Assembly: GCF_000143415.4 (NCBI RefSeq)
Contig: NW_003314336.1
Location: 658,853 to 722,852 of the forward strand
Direction: 5' to 3'
Source: Selaginella moellendorffii
Taxonomy: Eukaryota; Streptophyta; Lycopodiopsida; Selaginellales; Selaginellaceae
Length of the DNA stretch: 64,000 nt
Under the pieces are notes generated by a model that saw only the letters and a program-made list of their open reading frames with translations, made no database searches and had not been told where the DNA came from. The position numbers were made by a program, and so were the translations under genes. The stretch's first letter is position 1. Every line of letters starts with the position of its first letter. This document shows, one piece after another, positions 41,957 to 52,985 of the stretch.

Positions 41957-43531
41957 GTGAGACACAAAATCCCTAGGCCCCAAAGTGGAGCTAGAAGGGC
42001 ACCACGTGGTAGTGGCCGAGATGGACTAAAAGCATTTGGACTAAAAGCTCCGACTTGAAAGGTCAATGGAACTCCCAACAAAGTGCTTGAGGAACAAGCA
42101 CAAAGCAAGCAATAAGTGAAGCTCCAAAAAAGGACCCAAAAGGACCAACACATGACACGTGGAAGTGTCCGAGATGGACTGAGATGGAGTTCGAGATGGA
42201 GTCCAAGATGGACCGAGACAGAGTCCGAGATGGAGTCTGAGATGGACCGAGACAGAGTCCGAGATGGAGTCCGAGATGGACTGAGACAGAGTCCGAGATG
42301 GAGTCTGAGATGGAGTCCAAGATGGACTAAGACGGAGTCCGAGATGGAGTCCGAGATGGACTGAGATGGAGTTTGAGATGGAGTCCGAGATGGACCCGAG
42401 ATGGAATCCGAGATGGAGTCCGAAGTCGAGACTGAGACTGGGACCGAGACTGAGATTGAGATCAAGATCAGGACTGAGACCGAGACCGAGGCCGAGGCCG
42501 AGGCCTAGCCCGAGCCTGAGTCCGAGTCCAAGTCCGAGTCTGAATTTGAGAGGGTGAAAGCCCAAAGCATTCATCTCCTAGACCCTAAGGGGTTTGGTGA
42601 GCTCCAAAAGTATAGTAAGGGGGAGGACTGCAGTGGAGCTAGTTTGGCCAGGAAAGGCCAGTTTGGCCCGGGAAGGCTGTACCCAATGTTGGGTGATGAG
42701 CTGCCCACTGGGAAGTCCAAGACTAGAGTGAACACAGACCGACAAGCAGGGTAGCTTGGTGAAGTGTTCAAGAGCCGGCTCTAGTTCCTCCGGGAGATCG
42801 ACTAACCGATGCTCCCAGTCCAAGTATGGGTGGCACTACCTACTTGGATACCTGGCATGACTCAATGGAACCTCGCTCTAAGCCCATAGCTAAAGCACCC
42901 AAAGGCGGAAGGCGGGGAGAGTACCCATGAGGCTCGCGTAAGGCCATGGTGTTCCGAAATGTTGTTCCAAAGTCCCAGAATATGAAAAGGAGGAGGAGCC
43001 ATCCTCTAGCGTAGAGACCAAGGATACGGTCATGTGAGGAGGTAGCCCCAGAGGACCAAGGGATTTAGTGGTCAGGCTTATGGGCCTTGATTCAGTAGCA
43101 GTCTTGGTGAACACGGCCATGGACAAAAGGGGACTTGGTGGGGACTGGAAATGGGATATTGGGGAAGGCTAATCCTCATGTTTGTGGGCGCTAAGGAAGG
43201 GATCAGGGATGATCACTCATGGATAGATGGCCCAGTCTTTGAGAAATGGGACTGTGATGCAGGTGGTGTTAAACCACCAGTGTGACCAAGGTGAAGGGGC
43301 ATGGCCTTAGCGTAACAGGCTGATATGTTGATAATACCTTGGGGTGTCGGTCTTGGGATCAGACACGTGGAGCACTTGGACCAAGTGCAAAGGTTGAGTG
43401 GCATGGATGCCATTCTCAGGGCTAGCAAGCCCCAAGTCCTGAATGGGACTTATAGAGGTTATGAATGAGACTCCTCCAAGTGGTCGGAGGTGCGGTTAAG
43501 TGACTAAAGTAGAATGGAAAAATTAGTCGTT
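41957..43531 (+). repeat. Family B-related LTR (long), plus orientation
   Basis: It starts TGTGAGACACAAAATCCC and contains a GAGATGGAGTCC tandem array (42170-42545), the conserved core GTGAAAGCCCAAAGC (42549) and the AAAAGTATAGTAAGGG block. It ends near TTAGTCGTTTACA (about 43531). The layout matches the LTR at 1028-2153. A truncated inverted copy occupies 44219-45003. The array translates to low-complexity peptides on both strands. Confidence 0.55.
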
Positions 43532-43681
43532 TACAGTCACTACACAAGAAGATTATTCCTCTTCCTTTCCACAGTCTGGGACTTTGGGATGACATTTTGA
43601 AACACCATAACCCTATGTGAGCTTTGTAAATACTCTCCCCACCTTCCGCCCTTAAGTGCCCTATTTATGTGGCTAGAGCAA

Positions 43682-43990
43682 AGTGTAAGCTCCTGAGTTT
43701 GGACTTCCCGAGAGGTCACCCAACCTAGTACTATTCAAACTCAGGACATTTAACCCCAAATATCCCAAGACCCTTAACCAATTGGAAAAGGGGGTACACT
43801 ATTATTCATGGGCCCTTTCCCTTTATATTTGAACCTCATGGACCATCTCTCAAGTTGTTCTCTTTGGTTGTTTACAATCCACCACACTTCTCTGTAAGTT
43901 CACACCCTTGTAAATGGAAGTTGAGAGCCAAAGCTCTCCTAAGAGCCCCGCTCTCTTGACCCTACCCCTCGGGTTGAGCCCAGCAGAAGC
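43682..43990 (-). repeat. 5S-rRNA-containing LTR-like repeat, copy 2 (inverted)
   Basis: Reverse complement of copy 1 along its length: GGACTTCCCGAGAGGTCACC and CAACCTAGTACTATTCAAAC near the left end. On this strand it starts TGTAAGCTCCTGAG, so if it is an LTR the 5S part is antisense to it; on the minus strand it ends CTCCTTACA-like. With copy 1 it brackets 40.2-44.0 kb as an inverted pair. Confidence 0.6.
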
Positions 43991-44053
43991 AAACTGGACT
44001 AGCCAATGCTTACATGAGGTTTCAATAAGGCACATTAGGTATCCAAGTAGGTA

Positions 44054-44218
44054 GTGCCACCCATACTTAGATTGGGAACATCAACCATCCGATCTCTTAG
44101 AGGAGCTAAAGCTAGCTTTTGGTCTACCCACGAGAAGGAATTGTTTGCAATGGTCAAGGCGCTCAAGGAGTGGCAATACTACCTTGGGAGACACTTCAAA
44201 GTTTACACTCAAGCTACC
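44054..44218 (+). pseudogene. Gypsy RNase H fragment
   Basis: ASFWSTHEKELFAMVKALKE then WQYYLGRHFKVYTQATPLVY is the C-terminal side of a gypsy RNase H (THEKELxAVVxALxxWRHYL). It is cut at about 44219 by the inverted LTR fragment. Confidence 0.7.
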
Positions 44219-45003
44219 CCACTTGTCTATCTGTATTCACTTTAGCCTTGGACTTTTTAATGGTTATATCATCACCAACACGTGGGTATAACCTTCCTTG
44301 GTCACACTAACCTTTCTTGTCCAAATTGGCTCCACTAGAGTCCTCCCCCCCTACTATAATTTTGGAGCTCATCAAACCCCCTAGGGTTTGGGAGACGATC
44401 GCTTTGGGCTTTGATCCTCAGACTCAGATTTGGACTTGAACTTGGACTTGGACTTGGTCTCAGACCCAGTCTCGGACTTGGACTCAGACTTGGTCTTGGT
44501 CTCAGTCTCGGTCTTGGTCTCGGTCTCCGTCTTGACCTCGGACTCCATCTTGGGTCCATCTCGGACTCAACCTTGGACTCCATCTCAGGTCCATCTCAGA
44601 CTCCATCTTAGGTCAATCTCAGACTCCATCTCAAGTCCATCTCAGACTTCATCTTGAACTCCATCTTATGTCCATCTCGGACTCCATCTCGGGTCCATAT
44701 TAGGTCCATCTCGAGTCTATATTGGACTCCTTCTTGGACTCCTTTTCGGACTCATTCCTGACACTTCTACATGTCATTACGCTTGTCATATGTTAGTCCT
44801 TTTTATGTCCCTTTTTAGAAACTCATTCACCAATTACTTTGTACTCATCCCTTATGCACTTCATTTGAAGTTCCACTCCCACTCTCAACTTTTCAAGTTG
44901 GAGCCTTTAGTCCAAACATGTTACACTTATTGAACTTCCACTTCAACCATTGCCATATGGCACCCTTTCTGCTCCACTTTGGGGCTTAGGGATTTGTGTC
45001 TCA
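44219..45003 (-). repeat. Inverted family B-related LTR fragment
   Basis: Minus-strand copy starting TGTGAGACACAAATCCC at 45003. It includes the tandem array (44760-44410) and the conserved core with AAAGCCCAAAGCGATCGTC, and is truncated in the RNase H sequence at 44219. Confidence 0.55.
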
Positions 45004-45005
45004 CA

Positions 45006-45400
45006 AGTGGTTGTGGATTGGTTGTCAAAGATTGCAAACATCATTTTAACTGTGAAAATAGTGAATGTGAAGCAAGTAGCAAAGCTCTTTTTCCATGAAG
45101 TGGTACGAATTTGTGGTCTTTCTAAAGAGATGATCTCGGATAGAGATTCAAGATTTACAAGGAAGTTTTAGGGCACACTATTCCAATTATTCAGTACCAA
45201 ATTGAAGTTTAGTACAGCTTATCATCCTCAAACTGATGAGCAAATCAAATGTGTGGATGCTCAAGTTGAGAATTATCTATAGTAATATATCATAACAGAG
45301 CAATACAATTAGATTGAGCATTTAGACACAATAAAAATCTGTTATAATAACACATTTCACAATGCTATTGGTTATTTTCCATGGGAGATGCTGCTTGTGG
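45006..45400 (+). pseudogene. Gypsy integrase core fragment
   Basis: VVDWLSKIANIILTVKIVNV, QVAKLFFHEVVRICGLSKEM, ISDRDSRFTRKF, then after TAG STAYHPQTDEQIKCVDAQVE and NNTFHNAIGYFPWEM. This is the catalytic core (second Asp in SDRDS) of a family distinct from A. Several stops; dead. Confidence 0.75.
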
Positions 45401-45589
45401 GGTTCCTTAACAGATTATTATACCGAAACCAATGTCCAAAGTGTTAGTCCCAGCCATTGAGACTTATGCAGAGCAACTATGCTAAGGTTGGTCTAGAGCT
45501 ACTGAGGTGATAGGCAAACCTCAACAAGTTGTGAATGGTGACCCTAAGTATCTACACAAATCTAAACACTCCTTAGGAACAACCAAAAT

Positions 45590-45770
45590 TGCTCCTCATC
45601 TCCATCAATATGGATGCATAGAATATAAAAGTGTATTTGATTAACCCAAACAACTCATATACAAGAGTGAATGGTTTAAATTGAAACTAATCCAATGGCA
45701 ATATAAGTCCCACTATGCTAATAATAGTAAACAACATCATAGCTATAAAACTCATATAAAAAAACAATAA
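45590..45770 (-). repeat. Old inverted family A LTR
   Basis: Diverged reverse complement of the family A LTR and leader (TCCATCAATATGGATGCATAG, ACAAGAGTGAATGGTTTAAATTG pieces at lower identity). Confidence 0.5.
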
Positions 45771-48035
45771 TCCTTTGTAAATATTTCTAAATCTTATAAA
45801 TTTATTAAGAAAAAATAAAGCTTTTGTTTATCAATTAATCAAAGCACTCCTAAAAGATGTCAATCTCAACCTTTAATAAAATATCTTTAATATTTTTACT
45901 TTAATTTCTTTGAGACTGTTTGGAGGATAAAGCTAAATAAAGCTAAATAAATAACCCTAAATAAATCTTTTTCTATACTAATAAAAAATTATTAGAAGGC
46001 ATTAAATCTGTGATTAACACAACTCCCCAAATTAACAAAGTTAAATTGATATAACTTGGAAATAAGACAATCCATGCCATTAGAATCAATCATTCTTTCC
46101 ATAATAGCCATATTAATCATTGCAAACATGTGCTCTAAGAGAAAAGCTTTTCATATAGCTGTAAAATAATGGCTAATCCAAAAGAAAACACATGGTTCTC
46201 AAAAGCATTTCTGATATCTTTTTCTTTTTTTTTATGAAAATAAGCCTAGTGTTTATTTAAACTACTCAAGTAGGAGAGAATTCGACTTTTATACTGATTA
46301 CTTTCTAGCTTAAGTATATATAAATTGCTATTTGCCATTGCTAGAGAAAAATATGTGTGTGTGTGTGTGTAAATATGCTCAAGACAACCTTATAGGTGAA
46401 TGGTAAATCAAGACATTGATAGTTTTCTCAAATTCTTATTACAAAATGTTATTTCTAAGTTGGTCATAAAGTACACTTTACTATATATAAATCCTACATA
46501 CAACTAACTAACCAATAACAGAAACTTATTCTTTTTGATATCTAACTACTCTTTAGTGTAATTTAATGATTCATACTCACTATATAACTATAGCTCAAAG
46601 CTTGCTTTTAAAGAATGAATCCAATATTGCGTTTATAACTAATGTTTCATCTTTGATCCATAACAGTTTGTTGCTATAAACTATTGAGCATTTCTTCAAT
46701 CCAATATATATTTTCTATAATGCCATTCAGTAAATTTTTTTATGAATGTAATAAAAATTGTAGCTTAAATAATCTATTATTCTTTGGTGTACTATCTCCC
46801 CTAGTGGAGTTGGGATCCCAGCTAGTACTCTTTTTTTATAGTTGTTATTTTAGCATTACTGTCACATATTCTATTTTAAGAATATCCAATTTTACTTATA
46901 ATGGATGCTTCTAATCGGATGGACTAGAAGTCTAATGCTCCAAAAGAACAGTGAAAATTATTACATGCTGGAAAAAACAATGGCACCTCCTAAATTATAG
47001 ATTTGTAACTTAAAAAAATTTAGGTTTAAGGAGACCAAATTTATTGAGCAAGATCCTGTAGTTTTTTGCAGAGACCCTGGGTATTGAAATATGAGGTCAG
47101 GTATGATGAAATTGTAACCACTTTTCTTCTTCTCTTGTGCACTAATTCCATGTTGTTCTGCTGTAGAATTTCTATCTTTACAGAATTGAAAGGCAGACGT
47201 GCATTATTCTTGCAATGATCTAGAAACCTAAAATTTTGTATTTTATATCTGTTTTACAATTTTGGAGCCTATCAAAATATCCAGTGTTTGCTTGAAATTT
47301 CCCAGCAAGGAGCACACTGCCAATGCAGCAGCTTTGTTCTCTGGCACTCTCGAGTTATTGTCACTGCAGCCACTGATATGAACATGACTGGCCACTCAAT
47401 CGATTAGTGCAGGAGTAGCGTTAATGACTATTTACAAACAGAGAAAGATAGTAAATCCAAGAGAAATCCAAGAGCAATGCAGCTTTTGAGAAAATAAACA
47501 AAAGAGTCTGATAGAGTTGAGTATGTATGTCCCTCACTATCCAATCTTCTTGCTCAAAAGAACAAGTAAAGATGTAATTTCAATTATAATTTCAGGACAA
47601 ATCTGATCTGCTTGTTTTACAGCAACACAGCTTCTATGAGCTCATCACCAACAAGGCCAGAGGAAAGAGAAGCCCGGTAAGCCCATGGGTGCCTATCATG
47701 ACTTGACGCCCATTTGTCTGTTTGGATGATAGCTCTTTCATTTTGATGTTCATGAGGACATACGCACAATTGCTGACGCCACAATTGAGAAGGACGATGT
47801 ACCTTGTGTATATCAGTTTTGTATGCCAGTTGGTGATGCTTTGCTCATTCCCACGCTGGTAAGGTTGTGGAGCGGCACTGAACAAGCACATATTTCCTGC
47901 CTCGAGGTGGAAGATCTATGATCCCACAAAGAAGTAGGAGCGCTACACCATTCACAGGGACTAGGATTGCTTTTGTTTGAGACTTTGAAAAAACAATTTA
48001 TGGTTGTTGCCTTAGCATCGGAGAGAAGCCCATAG
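45771..48035. other. AT-rich region without a supported gene
   Basis: AT-rich throughout to about 47.0 kb, with a short (GT)n run near 46352-46371. From 47.1 kb the composition is more balanced, but no frame shows a family signature. An 85-codon minus frame at 47634-47891 is not convincing. Confidence 0.45.
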
Positions 48036-48043
48036 AATTAGAA

Positions 48044-48105
48044 TGGGCGACGTGGTGGTTGTGGGAGGCAGCTCAACAGATCTCATCCCTCTGGTGTCCA
48101 AGGTA
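48044..48105 (+). pseudogene. Possible ribokinase (PfkB) first exon remnant
   Basis: MGDVVVVGGSSTDLIPLVSK followed by a GTAATC donor resembles the N-terminal strand of PfkB sugar kinases (VVVVGSxxxDLxxxVxxLP). Nothing after it continues the family, so if correct this is an isolated fragment. Confidence 0.35.
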
Positions 48106-48501
48106 ATCCATTTTCCCTGCCACGGTGACTCTCTGCTTACATTTCCCTGTCTTGGAAGGATGTCCCTAAAGCCTTGCTGCCCATCAGCATATGTCTCGGA
48201 CCTTTTGGAGGATAGCAATCTCAACGACATGAGTGTGGTGAGTTAGCCTCTGCACTTTGGTGCACGCCCTTACGTGTGTGTCTCTGCCCAAGGTGGTCAT
48301 GGGGCATGAGTCCGGTGTTAGAGTCAGCAGCTGGATAGCGGAGGCTTACCAGAGGTGAGCTGTGTAATTGGCAGCTTCATTCTCATTCACTGGGCGGGCA
48401 GGTTTCCACGGTCTCGGAAGAAAGTGGGACAGCGGACGTCCTTCGCAGTGTGACTCATCGGCTCAGTAGCGAGAATGTCTTGGTGGCCAGCGGTTTGCTT
48501 A

Positions 48502-48717
48502 CTAAGCGAGTAGGTTGTTAGCGGCAACATGGTATGCGATGTACCACTGGAGCCATCGCATCATCATCTTAGATCCGTCTGGATCCTCGGTTGTTTTGAC
48601 AAAGTCCAAAGGCTGTAGATGGTCAAGAGGCCGGAAAAACACCAAACTGTTTTTCATTAGAAAGTGGGAAACGTCTACCTCTAAGAAGCAAAGATCTGCC
48701 ATCGTTTTGCTTCCCAA
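48502..48717 (-). other. Protein-like open stretch, unknown
   Basis: The minus-strand frame HLQPLDFVKTTEDPDGSKMM then RWLQWYIAYHVAANNLL has natural composition and no repeats, but I know no matching family and see no flanking exons. Confidence 0.25.
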
Positions 48718-48759
48718 GTGGTGTCGAAGTACGTGTGTATGGTAAGCTTACCCAGCTGT

Positions 48760-50450
48760 GACTGAACAAACTCTTTGACTGTGGAGATGTAGCATCCGTT
48801 CACAGGACTATCTTCAAACAGTCATATATAGTGATTTATTATGCACTACACTTTGTGATGTGTATATCATGCTAAAAATGTATGAACTTTAGTTTAATCA
48901 AGATGTCAAATAGCCTCATAGAACCACTACTAGTAATAGTTCTATTGTATAACTATATATTTTTAATAAGTGCCTCTATGTGAAGTGCAACACTGTGGAG
49001 TGAATACAGTAATGTTATATCATGAATGTGACAGTTTACCGGAAAAGAAAATAGCATGACCAATTTCCATGGACAGTGGAAGTTGCAAAATCAGAGGTAG
49101 CTAGTTGTCCATGGAACTCTATGCCTCATTTCAAGTGGCAGTGGCTTTGAAGATCCAGGTTCAAAAGACTATTAGTGGTTTTTTTGCACATAATTAAACA
49201 GTCATATATAGTGAATATATGTGTATAACTCTTTGACTGTGGAGATATAGCATACCTAAGATAAATAGATCTTCTTTTCTAATTTTACAATGTTAGAAAT
49301 TTTTATTTTATACAAGGTTAACTTTATCTAAAATTTGCTACTAGTAATGCACAATATTGCACATTAATGCAATTAATGCAATTAGATAATAATGCATGTG
49401 TTTGTATTTAGATAATAACACATATGCAAAATTGCTGCCAAGCTTTAAAAAAAATTAAGTTTTCACAAAACAAAGAATTATTGACTACCAAAGAATATTA
49501 GGTTTTGTAACTGGTTTGGTGAACTTATAAATTTAATCATACTGAGTTAACTTCATTATTATCTGAACTATAATGATGCTTTTAACATTCATACTTTTTG
49601 AAAGAATAATAGAACTTCAATTATGTATCTGGTTTTGTATTTAAAAACATACATAAGTAAATTTTCCAGACTGTTACAACATTTATATTAAACCTCTTAA
49701 TTATTATCCAACTTACTCTAATATATTATTTTTGGTATGCCCTCTTTTAGATAGATTTGCATTTACTCACATCTGAATACTTTTCCTATCATAATATGGC
49801 TTTATTGCTTTTTAAGCTAGCATAGTTGGATTCCTTGCTAATAAATTATAATATATTTTAATTTAAAAATGTTTTTTATGCAACCATCATAACTTTATTC
49901 TTATTTTCTAATTTATTTCTCTGTAAAATACTTTCATAGAGAAGATATTTTTTTATCCATGTAATTGCGAATAGTGTAAATAGGGAAGAGACCATTCAGA
50001 TATACCTTTTATCACTTACAAGATATATTTCAAATTAAAATGAATGATAATATTCCTATACAATTTAATTAGTCCTTCAAAACCAAAAGAATTATATGAA
50101 AATATTGTCTATAAGAAAGTTCTCTCATTAATACAAAATATTTTATTTTTATTCCAGTGACACTATGAAGTGAATATAGCTTATATGACTATATTATGCG
50201 ACTAGAACTATTATATAATACAAAAATATTATTAGTTCTATTGTATTAACTAATTTTTGGTCTCTAGCATTTCTTAGCACCAAAGGATCTAAATGGTAGC
50301 AATAGAATAAAAGTGTTATATATGGGACATGACAAATACAGGAATACTGTCCAAAAAGTGAATTTGAATATTAAAATATAAGAATTTATTATTAGGCTTG
50401 TTAAAGGTTATTAGTTAAAATCTAGATAATTTATTTGGTATTTGAAGCAA
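48760..50450. repeat. AT-rich region including a dispersed repeat
   Basis: No gene. 49255-49560 is a close homologue, same orientation, of 57075-57365 (shared TAGATCTTCTTTTCTAATTT and CAAGGTTAA.TTTATCTAAAA). 49568-49670 is homologous to 36960-37075. Confidence 0.6.
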
Positions 50451-50459
50451 GAAAGAAAA

Positions 50460-51157
50460 TATAGTGAAGTTCAAGAACTAGTTTTGAAGGAACTTTCTAA
50501 TAGTGTTTCTAAATTGACTTGAAGTTGGGATTGGGGCTTGGAGGCTTTGGGTGGGAGTGAATACAGACTCAATGTAATCAATCAAAAAGAATGATTTGAG
50601 AGACAATCCATTTAATTCAAATATAAAGGGAAATGGCCTATTTTTTTTTATTAATTAAGGGTATTGGGAAACTTGGGGTTTAAATGTCCTTAGGTTTGAA
50701 TGGTACTAGATTAAGTGACCATCTAGAAAATCCAAATTCAAAAATTTACATTTAGTATGAAAGAGGGTCTCAGATCTTACTCTATTGGTTAGCTAAGGGA
50801 ATAAAAAACTCTACTATACTTTTGGAACCCCTATAGCCTCCTCCCCCGGGAGACAATCGCTTTAGGCTTTCATCCCAATTAATACTCGGGTAGTACTTGG
50901 TTTAGACTCGGTCTCAATCTCGATCTTGGACTCAATCTCAGACTTAGTTTCAAACTAAATCTTGAACTCAGTCTTGGACCTAATCTCAAGTCTTAAACTG
51001 AATCTCAAACTCAATTTCAAACTCAGTTTTAGACTCAATCTTAGACTTGGTTTTAAACTCGATCTTAGACTTGGTTTCAACTGATGAATTCCTTATTGTT
51101 CCAGTCGTGATTTCAGGCATCTTTTAACTCACAACACCTTGGGGAGTTGATTCCTTA
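50460..51157. repeat. Mixed LTR remnants: family B pieces and decayed 5S-type repeat
   Basis: 50465-50575 matches the family B LTR (plus); 50575-50745 is a third, heavily C-to-T/G-to-A changed copy of the 5S-containing repeat. 50810-51157 is family B LTR inverted: conserved core, array, then the left end complement at 51157. Confidence 0.6.
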
Positions 51158-52672
51158 CACATGGCTACTTCATGCTCACTCAACCTTGTTTTGTGTAGTG
51201 CAACACGCCTCCATGATGATGTGATAGTAATTGTGGTGCATTGAACCATGCATAAAAGGCAAAGCTGAAATGAATATTCAGAGACAGCTCTCTAAGGGCA
51301 AAGGTGAGAGTGGCAGGCCTACATTGAGGATGTCATCAAGGTTGAGGTCTTTGAGCTCATCCTCTCTATAGTCCTGATCAACTTGCAAGCTACCTCAGTT
51401 CTAAGAATCCCAATAAATCAATAAAATGAAAGAAGGGTGCTTGTTATCTTTCTGGAGGCCAAAAGAAAGAATCAATAATCCTTCTTCCTTCCTATCAAAT
51501 AAATTATTGGCTTCACCAGCTTAATATCATCTACATTCAAGGGGAACACACACAATAAGAAAGTCTCCACATACAATGAACAACTCATTCACCTTAACTT
51601 ATGTTCTATATATCATTCAACAGCCATTTTGGCCTTCATTGTCATTTTTTTTATTGTGCCTATTCCATGGAAAACATTTCTTGCAAATGTTTGCTTAAAT
51701 CCTGCCAAGAAAGATTAGAGTTCAGAGAAATAATTACCTCCAGGCACGGGATTGTGAGTGTTATTGTCAACAGCCTGGGTGAGTGACCTAGTTCCTTCTG
51801 CTCTGTGCCATGGGGAAATATCTTATAATTTTTAAAGACAACACTCAAGCATCCTACCCACTCTGTGTCTACATCTTACAAAAGAGACACCTCAAGAAGC
51901 ATCTCTTCAAGAAGTTATGACAATTAACGGAAAAGGGCCACTATGGCAGATGTTGTTGTGGATATGCCATGGCTTGCGCACAGGGACGTCACAAAGTTTG
52001 GGTACTCCAAGCCTTGATTGTCTTCCTCACCCTGATGATGCTAGGCTTTATTCTGACATGACCCTACAGTGAGATCTTAGATAAAGCTACTCTAATGCAC
52101 ACACATGCCAAGACAATGCCGAGTGTTTGGCATGGCATTACAGTGGCTGTAGAATCCCACGCCATAACTGCTGCTAATAGAAAACAAATATCACAAACTC
52201 TTGCTGAAAATCGTCAAGAAAAGAACCTACTTGAAAAGGGGCTGACTGTGGCGTTTGCTAAATCGCCCAAGTCTGAAGCAAAGACTGTTCTTGGCCCGGC
52301 TTGATCAGACTCCCGGTCACGAATCATGGAGCTAGATGTTCCTTTTCCCACATGATCTGCCACAAAATGAGCAACACAATGAACTCTCCACAATGCCCAA
52401 ATCAAGAATGAAATTGCTACTCTTTACCAAGGCTGTTGCTACCACCTCCAGTGCTAGCTGTAGCTGAGAGGAGAGACATGGCCAGAAGAGAGGAGAGCCA
52501 TGGCAATAACCTCGTGAGTACCATATCCTAAACAAATGAAGTAAAAATTTTCTTAAGTGTTCATGATTCTATGGTGCAGAGGAACAAGTAAGTAAATGTC
52601 CATCCAAGAATTCCATTTACCTTGTTTTGCAGTCATGCAAAAAATGTAAACAGGGGCTCATGCTTCCATGGA
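51158..52672. other. Host-like sequence without a recognised gene
   Basis: No frame shows a family signature; a 69-codon plus frame at 52095-52304 is only weakly protein-like. The target duplication of the next element (ATTAG) is at its right end. Confidence 0.35.
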
Positions 52673-52677
52673 ATTAG

Positions 52678-52911
52678 TGTTATGATCCGGCGCAAAAAGA
52701 CAAAGATCTAGTTGCCCTAGACTATGCTACGCCACCTCTTGAGGTTCCTCACCACCCAACCACCCCCGAGCTACCTCAAAAGCTCCACTGCGCCGCCGCT
52801 CCACTGTGAGCCCTAGGGTAGGTTTTTGTCTCTTACCCTAACATGCCTTAATATACCCTTGAGCCTCCCTTTGACCGACGTTGACCACGTAGTCAAAGCT
52901 GGCGCCTAACA
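52678..52911 (-). repeat. Family C 3' LTR
   Basis: 234 bp; TGTTAGGCGCC start and ATAACA end when read on the minus strand. Confidence 0.92.
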
Positions 52912-52985
52912 ATTCTTCCCCCCCAACAAAGTCCTTGTCCCAAGGACGAGTTGTACCGGTGATCACCCTTTCTGGGGAATCCTGC

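Noticed and set aside
41932-42574. 177-codon Ser/Leu-rich frames
   Set aside because: Same array effect in the second LTR copy.
46801-46828. CTAG...GGGATCCC...CTAG motif as a third Helitron end
   Set aside because: Hairpin sequence and spacing do not match the two ends at 20100 and 29162; a short palindrome by chance is as likely.
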